Assembly (NCBI GenBank): GCA_029857855.1
Contig: JAOUGG010000120.1
Span: 1 to 6,971, forward strand
From: Acidimicrobiia bacterium
Lineage (GTDB): Bacteria; Actinomycetota; Acidimicrobiia; Acidimicrobiales; SZUA-35
Reading direction: 5' to 3'
Length of the DNA stretch: 6,971 bases
The number at the start of each line of letters is the position of its first letter. Positions within the stretch are counted from its first letter, which is position 1. Below, piece after piece: positions 1 through 5,135 of this stretch. Below the pieces are notes generated by a model, which worked only from the letters and a program-made list of their open reading frames with translations, did not search any database and had not been told where the DNA came from. The translations under genes were made by a program, and so were the position numbers.

Positions 1-2062
1 CAGTGATGCCCGACCCTTCCAGGTGTTCGCCGAGTTCGAGTTGACCGTGGTCACGACGGTCCCGTTCACCGAGCTGGCCGTTCACGATCGAGGGTCTGAG
101 GACACCACGGACGTGCCCGTTCCGGCCACCCGGGTCGACGGGTCGGCCTCGGTGCTCGGCCTCTCCCCGATGCAGGCCACCGGCCTCGGATCCCGGCTGC
201 ATCTGTCGCTCCAGTATGAGGTGAGGAACAACGTCTACCAGGCCCGGACCTCGCAGATGGGCGACCTGCTCGACGGGCTGAGTGTCGAACCGGCCAACGG
301 TCGCGGATCGGTCGCCGGGCCCACCTACGGCTACAACGGTTTCCCGCTCGGCGTGTGGGGTCGGCCCAACGACGCCGAGGCCGAGGTGAAGCCGTTGCCG
401 TCACCGGAGGTGGTGTTCGCCGGGAATCGGATCACGCTCGTGTCGGCCGCATCGCTCGTCGGGCTGACCGGTCCGCAGATCGTGTACCGCCAGGTCGAGC
501 CGGGGCGGCGACCCCTACCGCTGTCGGCCGCCGGACCGTCCCGCTCCGCCATGCTGGGCCTGGCCGCCGGCCTGGCCGACGTCACCATCGAGAACGCCGA
601 GCAGGCCGTGGCCACGGCCCGCCAGGTGCTGTTCGGGTCGATCGGCCCCGGAGACGGTGGCGAACCGGCCAGCGGCACCGGTCGCAGTCGCCTGGCCCGG
701 GCCGCCTACCGTGGTTCGAGGACGGCGCCGCCGATGTTCGGCACGCTCACCGAGGGCATCGACCTGACCAATCCGGACCGCGTGGCGTCGGCGAGGATCG
801 ACCCCAAACCGGTCGGCGACAAACGTACGGTCCGGTCGCCCCGGATCGTCGGCTACGTCGGCGCCGGTTCCGGGCGCAGCCCGAAAACACTGACGACCAC
901 CGTGTCCGAACCGAAGCTCGCCCGCCGACCGGCCCCGTCGACCGCGTCGGTGAAACGCCGGTTCGGTAAGACGCTGCCTCTCGATCTGAATCGCACGGCG
1001 GTGGTCCCGTCGGTCGACAAGGCAACGGTGATGACCCGCAGTGCGGTGCCCCACACCGGCGACGTGTCACCGTGGGTCGAAACCGACCGGCGGCTACTGG
1101 AGACCATGGCCGAGACACTGCACGACGACCGGGAGTCGGCCGACGGCCTCCGACTAATGGCGGGCGAGGCCGTGGTGCTCGACCTGCCCGACGACGACAT
1201 CGACCTCGATGCCGACCGTCGCCCATCATTGACCCTGGATGGGCCGGTCCGTCTCGTGGCCATCGGACCCGACGGCACGGTGGCGGCCGATGTGACCGCG
1301 GCCGGTGGCGACGGATCCCGCGCCGGCTCCCGATCGTGGCCGGCGCCGGTCGGCGCAGGCCGGGTTGTCGCCTTGGCCGGCCCCGCACCCGCCCGCACCG
1401 CAACGGCGGGATGGATCGACAGTTCCCGCCTGCTGTGGGTGGGCCAGGGGGCCGCGGTTGGGCTCGGTTGTGTCGTGCGATTCGCTGGGGGAGGAAGGCC
1501 CCGGCGTGTCGGTTGGCAGCGGGCCGGGGCGCTGGCCACCTCCGCGGAAACCGTGACGACGACCTTCACCCGGCCACCGGCCACCATCGCCATCATGGTC
1601 ACCGACGACCGGCCGGTCGGCACCCCCACCGACCCGACCGGCACCGGCTCGGCCGCCGTGCTGGCCGGGGTCGGCGTGGCCCTCGACGGCCTCCGGGTCC
1701 GCCGCCCCGCCAGCGACGGGTCGGCGGCGGTTCGCCCGCCGCTCATGGTCCAGGCCGGCGCCTACTCGGTGATCCTGGTTCCGGTCGAGGCGGATCCCGA
1801 CCGACACGATCAATCACCGCGGGTTCGAACCGATCTCGGCCGGCGGCGGGTCGCCGGTGTGCTCGGCTCCGATCTCGACCCCGAGTCGCTGGCCGATCTG
1901 GTTGTGGCCGACGGACCTCAGGCACTGGTGGCCGACCCCACCGCCCGTCCCGGCACCGCCGTCACCGAGGCGTCGACCCTGACGTGGGTCCCGGCGCCGA
2001 CCAACGGTCGGAAGCAGGACGACGACGAGCAGGACGACAACGAGCAGGAGGAAGCGCGATGA
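1..2062 (+). CDS. Gene A: large uncharacterised protein, 5' end outside the window
   Basis: The reading frame is open from base 2 to the TGA at 2060-2062, giving 686 visible residues. I do not recognise the family. A GTG at 23 could serve as a start, but no ribosome binding site precedes it and the frame stays open to the window edge, so the true start is probably upstream. Residue numbers count from base 2. Residues 1-160 alternate hydrophobic and polar residues as in beta-rich folds and include GYNGFPLGVWG near 110. Residues 224-354 are strongly basic, with about 24 Lys/Arg against 9 Asp/Glu, and are rich in Ser, Pro and Gly, so probably a linker or binding segment. From about 358 the protein turns acidic and again looks beta-rich, with a DLPDDDIDLDAD stretch. 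The last 15 residues form an acidic tail (9 Asp/Glu). There is one cysteine and no clear membrane helix. The stop overlaps the start of gene B. The gene call is firm; the function is unknown. Confidence 0.9.
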   Translation, partial: SDARPFQVFAEFELTVVTTVPFTELAVHDRGSEDTTDVPVPATRVDGSASVLGLSPMQATGLGSRLHLSLQYEVRNNVYQARTSQMGDLLDGLSVEPANGRGSVAGPTYGYNGFPLGVWGRPNDAEAEVKPLPSPEVVFAGNRITLVSAASLVGLTGPQIVYRQVEPGRRPLPLSAAGPSRSAMLGLAAGLADVTIENAEQAVATARQVLFGSIGPGDGGEPASGTGRSRLARAAYRGSRTAPPMFGTLTEGIDLTNPDRVASARIDPKPVGDKRTVRSPRIVGYVGAGSGRSPKTLTTTVSEPKLARRPAPSTASVKRRFGKTLPLDLNRTAVVPSVDKATVMTRSAVPHTGDVSPWVETDRRLLETMAETLHDDRESADGLRLMAGEAVVLDLPDDDIDLDADRRPSLTLDGPVRLVAIGPDGTVAADVTAAGGDGSRAGSRSWPAPVGAGRVVALAGPAPARTATAGWIDSSRLLWVGQGAAVGLGCVVRFAGGGRPRRVGWQRAGALATSAETVTTTFTRPPATIAIMVTDDRPVGTPTDPTGTGSAAVLAGVGVALDGLRVRRPASDGSAAVRPPLMVQAGAYSVILVPVEADPDRHDQSPRVRTDLGRRRVAGVLGSDLDPESLADLVVADGPQALVADPTARPGTAVTEASTLTWVPAPTNGRKQDDDEQDDNEQEEAR
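671..1063 (+). other. Basic low-complexity segment within gene A
   Basis: This stretch encodes residues 224-354 of the visible gene A protein. By hand count it has about 24 Lys/Arg and 9 Asp/Glu, with many Ser, Thr, Pro and Gly and few large hydrophobics. The protein on both sides is neutral to acidic. It looks like a flexible linker or a binding surface for something negatively charged. Confidence 0.6.
2046..2051 (+). promoter_or_regulatory. Ribosome binding site of gene B
   Basis: A perfect AGGAGG lies 7 nt before the ATG at 2059. It sits inside the last codons of gene A, where cag-gag-gaa encodes Gln-Glu-Glu of the acidic tail. This site decides the start of gene B. The same frame stays open back to an ATG at 1072, but that stretch is a shadow of gene A. 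Confidence 0.9.
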
Positions 2063-4086
2063 CCCTCGACGAAGGCACCTTTCAGCTCTACAACCGCATC
2101 GACGCCCCGCTCGACGCCGGCAACTGGAAGCTTCGGCTCGATCAGGAATTGACCGCCTCCCTCGACGGCAGGGAACTCGACGACACCGACCTTCGTGTCG
2201 CCACCGGCGAGGCCCACTTCACGGTTCGTTCGCCCCGCTTCGTCCTCCCGCCCGACCAGGTTCTGTCGACGTTTCCGCCCGCCAACTCGGAGGGCAGCTA
2301 TGGGAGCCGGCTTCCCCAGGTGGTGATCAAACGCCGGACCCTGCCCTGGGAGCGGTCGGTCGGCGACGCCGGTGAGGAGGTCACCGATCCGCCGTGGCTG
2401 GCCCTCGTCCTCATCGCCGAGGGAGAGGCCGAGTTCGTGGCCAACGCCCCGACCGGCGACTGTTTCACCCCGGGCCTGGCCTTGTCCAACGGCGACGCCG
2501 AGCCCGCCGAGGTTCCCGTCGGCAACCACCTCCGCATCCGGCAGTCGATGGTCCACCGCATCTTCCCCACGCAACAGGATGTGGAGTTGCTGGCCCACGC
2601 CCGGGCCGTCGACATCAACGACACCGAGCTGATGATGGGCGACGACGACGGCTACCTGTCGGTCGTCATCTCCAACCGGCTCCCGATGAGTGGTCGGGAT
2701 CCCGACGGGGAGGTCGTCCCGGTCCGCTACCTGGCCTGCCTGGTCAACCTCGAAGGCCAGTACACCCGCCTGCTCCGACGGTCGCCCGACCCGATCGACG
2801 TCACCGCGCCCATCACGGTGACCCATCAGGCCTACGAGTACCTGGCCAGAGCCGACCACGCCCGAATGGGGACGGTGATCACCGGAACCGTGGCCCCCGG
2901 TGTGCTGGCAGCAGACACCGACGCGACGGACACCGTCGACGTGGACGCCGTGACCATGGTGGCCGGGGCGACGGCCGTGGTCACCGACTTCCCGCTGGCC
3001 GACGCCGTCACCACCGCCGGTTCGGCTCAGCTCGACGAGTGGAACCTCGCCGACACCGGCAGCACCGCGGCCGAGACCGTCTATGAACGTATGGCCAAAC
3101 CGTGGTCGTTCGAATCGCGGTTCGGCAACGTGATCGACGCCGCCGAACTCATCGACCCGACGCTGCGCTTCCCGGTGCTCCTCCACTGGTCGTTCACCAG
3201 CTACGGCGACAAGACGTTCAAGTCGCTGATGAAAGGGCTGAGCTCCGGGCTCGTCGGCAGCGTCGATGCCGACCGGCCCGCGCCCGACGGTCGACTTCCG
3301 CTCGACGTCGTCGAGACCGGTCACGTCGGCCTGCCCCACCGGACCCGGGAGGGCGACGTCACCACCAGCTGGTACCGGGGGCCGCTCCTGCCTCACCCCC
3401 CGCCTCCGGTCACCGCTGACAACCGCCTGCCGCTCGCCCACAGCTCCGACCAGCTGCGGGTCGTCGTGCCCGACCGGCGGGAAGACGTGTCGCTGGCCAC
3501 CGGGTTCGAAATCGGGCGGCTGCTCGCCCTGTCCCGACCGTCGATCGTGGCCGCCCTGATGCGCTGGCGAGCCGACCGCTTCGCGGTGGCCCGGCGCCGC
3601 AATCTGCTCGACGAGATCAACGTCTGGGTCGAGGCCGGGACGGGTCGTGCGATCGAGGTCGACCCCGATGTGCTCCTCGACACCGACTTCGGCTACGACG
3701 TCGTCTTCGAGCTGATGCGTCAGGCCACGGGGAAGCCGGAGGTGGTGTTCGGCCAACCGCTGCCGCTGCATCGTCCGGGCCGTCCACTGGAACTCGACCG
3801 TGAACCGGCCGAGATCCTCCAGGTCGGGCTGGGGATCGACGAGAATCTGGTCGACGTCGACGGCGCGGGACTGGTGGAGATCCTGGCCCGGCAGAAAACC
3901 CCGCAGAGCACGTTCACCCTCTCGGATCTCGACACCGCCGTCATCCGCGATGTCCTCCACCGGAGCCTCGACGAACGGGTGCTCGACCTGACGGCCGAGG
4001 TCAACGGCGTCGACCGGTTGGACGTTCGGTTGCGCCGCCCCGGCGAACCGGGCCGCGACGGGCCGGGCCGGGGAGGGCCACGATGA
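2059..4086 (+). CDS. Gene B: uncharacterised 675-aa soluble protein
   Basis: The start is the ATG at 2059, chosen because of the AGGAGG ahead of it and the ATGA overlap with gene A. The frame is open about 1 kb further upstream, but that extension is Arg/Gly/Pro-rich antiphase translation of gene A and is not real. The family is not recognised. Visible landmarks are DPPWLALVLIAEGEAEF (110-126), ISNRLP (204-209), YLACLVNLEGQY (224-235), LLHWSFTSYGDKTF (374-387), and TTSWYRGPLLPHP (435-447) followed by a short proline run. A helical, charged segment containing GFEIGRLLALSRPS and MRWRADRF spans 482-515. Residues about 265-340 are rich in Val, Thr, Ala and Asp and look like a low-complexity or beta-repeat insert. 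The C-terminus is a Gly/Pro/Arg tail. There are two cysteines and no signal peptide or membrane helix. The WYRGP-type segment and the placement beside genes C and D suggest a conserved partner set. I would not assign an activity. Confidence 0.93.
   Translation: MTLDEGTFQLYNRIDAPLDAGNWKLRLDQELTASLDGRELDDTDLRVATGEAHFTVRSPRFVLPPDQVLSTFPPANSEGSYGSRLPQVVIKRRTLPWERSVGDAGEEVTDPPWLALVLIAEGEAEFVANAPTGDCFTPGLALSNGDAEPAEVPVGNHLRIRQSMVHRIFPTQQDVELLAHARAVDINDTELMMGDDDGYLSVVISNRLPMSGRDPDGEVVPVRYLACLVNLEGQYTRLLRRSPDPIDVTAPITVTHQAYEYLARADHARMGTVITGTVAPGVLAADTDATDTVDVDAVTMVAGATAVVTDFPLADAVTTAGSAQLDEWNLADTGSTAAETVYERMAKPWSFESRFGNVIDAAELIDPTLRFPVLLHWSFTSYGDKTFKSLMKGLSSGLVGSVDADRPAPDGRLPLDVVETGHVGLPHRTREGDVTTSWYRGPLLPHPPPPVTADNRLPLAHSSDQLRVVVPDRREDVSLATGFEIGRLLALSRPSIVAALMRWRADRFAVARRRNLLDEINVWVEAGTGRAIEVDPDVLLDTDFGYDVVFELMRQATGKPEVVFGQPLPLHRPGRPLELDREPAEILQVGLGIDENLVDVDGAGLVEILARQKTPQSTFTLSDLDTAVIRDVLHRSLDERVLDLTAEVNGVDRLDVRLRRPGEPGRDGPGRGGPR
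4070..4077 (+). promoter_or_regulatory. Ribosome binding site of gene C
   Basis: GGGGAGGG ends 5 nt before the ATG at 4083. It lies within the codons for the Gly/Arg/Pro-rich end of gene B, so terminating ribosomes can restart directly on gene C. Confidence 0.8.
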
Positions 4087-5135
4087 ACAGCGAGATCAAC
4101 GCCAACCTCGACGTGATGGCCGAGGCCCACCGGGCCGTCGGTGACTGGGTCGTCGACCACGTCATCGAAGGCTTCGGTGTCGATGACGACACCTCGATGC
4201 CGGCCGAACTGCGGAACTGGCTCGTGCGCCTCCGCCTGCTCGAAGGTGTGCCGTTCGCCAACCTGGTGGCCGACTCCGAACTGTTGCCACCCGAGTCGAT
4301 CCGCTGGTTCTACCTCGACCGGCGCTGGACCGACGCCATCGTGCAGGGGGCGCTCAGCGTCGGCACGATCAACACCGACGACCGCACCATCCTGACCGCC
4401 AACTACCCGGCGATCCGGTCCGAACTCGACCACGAGGAACGCAACGTTCGTGTAGGCGGCGCCATCGAGCGGCGCCGGGGCGGCCCCGGCGCGATCAGCG
4501 GATTCCTGCTTCGGTCCGAGGCGGTGTCGGGATGGCCCGGTCTGCACCTGCGGGCCTTCAACGTCGACCCGACGCCCGAGAACGACGGCGCACCCTACGC
4601 CGAGACACCCGAGGGCGACCCCCGCCGCATCCGTCTCCTGCGGCTCGAACGGCTCGCCCCCGCCGTGCTGTTATGCCTGTTCGACGGCGTTCCCAAAGCG
4701 GTCCATATCGAGGAACCCCGCCAGGGCATCCAGTTCGGCTTCGACGCCTCCACCGACAGCCGGGGCCGGGTGTCGTCGACACTGAAACCCCGCCGGGTGT
4801 CTGACTTCACCGAACTCGACGTCGACCCCGTACCCGTTCCGTTCCGGGCTGGACCATCCGGGGTGGTCGACATCCGCCGCCTCGAGGAGCGGCTCAAGGC
4901 GGTGAACGGCACCGGCATCGGTGCCGAACTCGACAGTGCCGAGTACGCGCTGCAGGCGGTGCGGTTCCCGTATCGCCAGGTGTTCGGCGATCCCGACGAG
5001 GTCGAGGTGGCGCAGGTGTTCAAACCCACGGTGGCCTACGAGGTGAAGGTTGCGGAGTTCACCGCCGTGGAGGTCGTCGATCCGGTCGTGTTCGATCCCC
5101 CCGATCTCGGCGGTGGCCCGGGGGAGCCGTCATGA
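4083..5135 (+). CDS. Gene C: conserved uncharacterised 350-aa protein with SGWPG motif
   Basis: The ATG at 4083 overlaps the TGA of gene B (ATGA) and has a GGGGAGGG site upstream. The N-terminal 50 residues are mostly helical and amphipathic. Then come GVPFANLVADSELLPPES (55-72), WFYLDRRWTDAIVQGALSVG (75-94), FLLRSEAVSGWPGLHLRAF (141-159), VLLCLFDGVPKAVHIEEP (195-212) running into QGIQFG (214-219), and SAEYALQAVRFPYRQVFG (285-302). These blocks look like family signatures. From memory they resemble blocks in uncharacterised bacterial proteins, but I cannot name a family or confirm a match. No catalytic motif, signal peptide or membrane segment is evident. The single cysteine is C198. Leu197 is encoded by TTA, which is rare for this base composition. 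The last 60 residues are acidic and end in GGGPGEPS, whose codons carry the ribosome binding site of gene D. The gene is certain; the function is unknown. Confidence 0.94.
   Translation: MNSEINANLDVMAEAHRAVGDWVVDHVIEGFGVDDDTSMPAELRNWLVRLRLLEGVPFANLVADSELLPPESIRWFYLDRRWTDAIVQGALSVGTINTDDRTILTANYPAIRSELDHEERNVRVGGAIERRRGGPGAISGFLLRSEAVSGWPGLHLRAFNVDPTPENDGAPYAETPEGDPRRIRLLRLERLAPAVLLCLFDGVPKAVHIEEPRQGIQFGFDASTDSRGRVSSTLKPRRVSDFTELDVDPVPVPFRAGPSGVVDIRRLEERLKAVNGTGIGAELDSAEYALQAVRFPYRQVFGDPDEVEVAQVFKPTVAYEVKVAEFTAVEVVDPVVFDPPDLGGGPGEPS
4671..4673 (+). other. Rare TTA leucine codon in gene C
   Basis: This in-frame TTA encodes Leu197 of gene C. It is the only TTA I found in the roughly 2,320 codons of the four genes, read by eye. 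In Streptomyces such codons make translation depend on the developmentally controlled bldA tRNA. Whether that applies here is unknown because the host is not identified. Confidence 0.7.
5120..5126 (+). promoter_or_regulatory. Ribosome binding site of gene D
   Basis: GGGGGAG ends 5 nt before the ATG at 5132, within the codons for the Gly/Pro-rich end of gene C. The spacing favours the ATG at 5132 over the in-frame ATG at 5141 (Met4). Confidence 0.8.

Noticed and set aside
6..44. ATG at base 6 overlapping TGA at 4-6 (TGATG), resembling a coupled start
   Set aside because: That frame stops after 12 codons, so it cannot be the start of gene A unless the sequence contains an error.
1072..2058. 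Possible 329-codon N-terminal extension of gene B
   Set aside because: It translates to an Arg/Gly/Pro-rich shadow of gene A. The AGGAGG and ATG at 2046-2061 mark the real start.
1918..3960. Open frame of 680 codons on the minus strand
   Set aside because: It lies antisense to genes A and B. Strong G/C bias at third positions removes stops from this antisense frame. Its translation is Gly/Val/Asp/Arg/Gln-rich without fold-like patterning, and the + strand genes have matched ribosome binding sites and overlaps.
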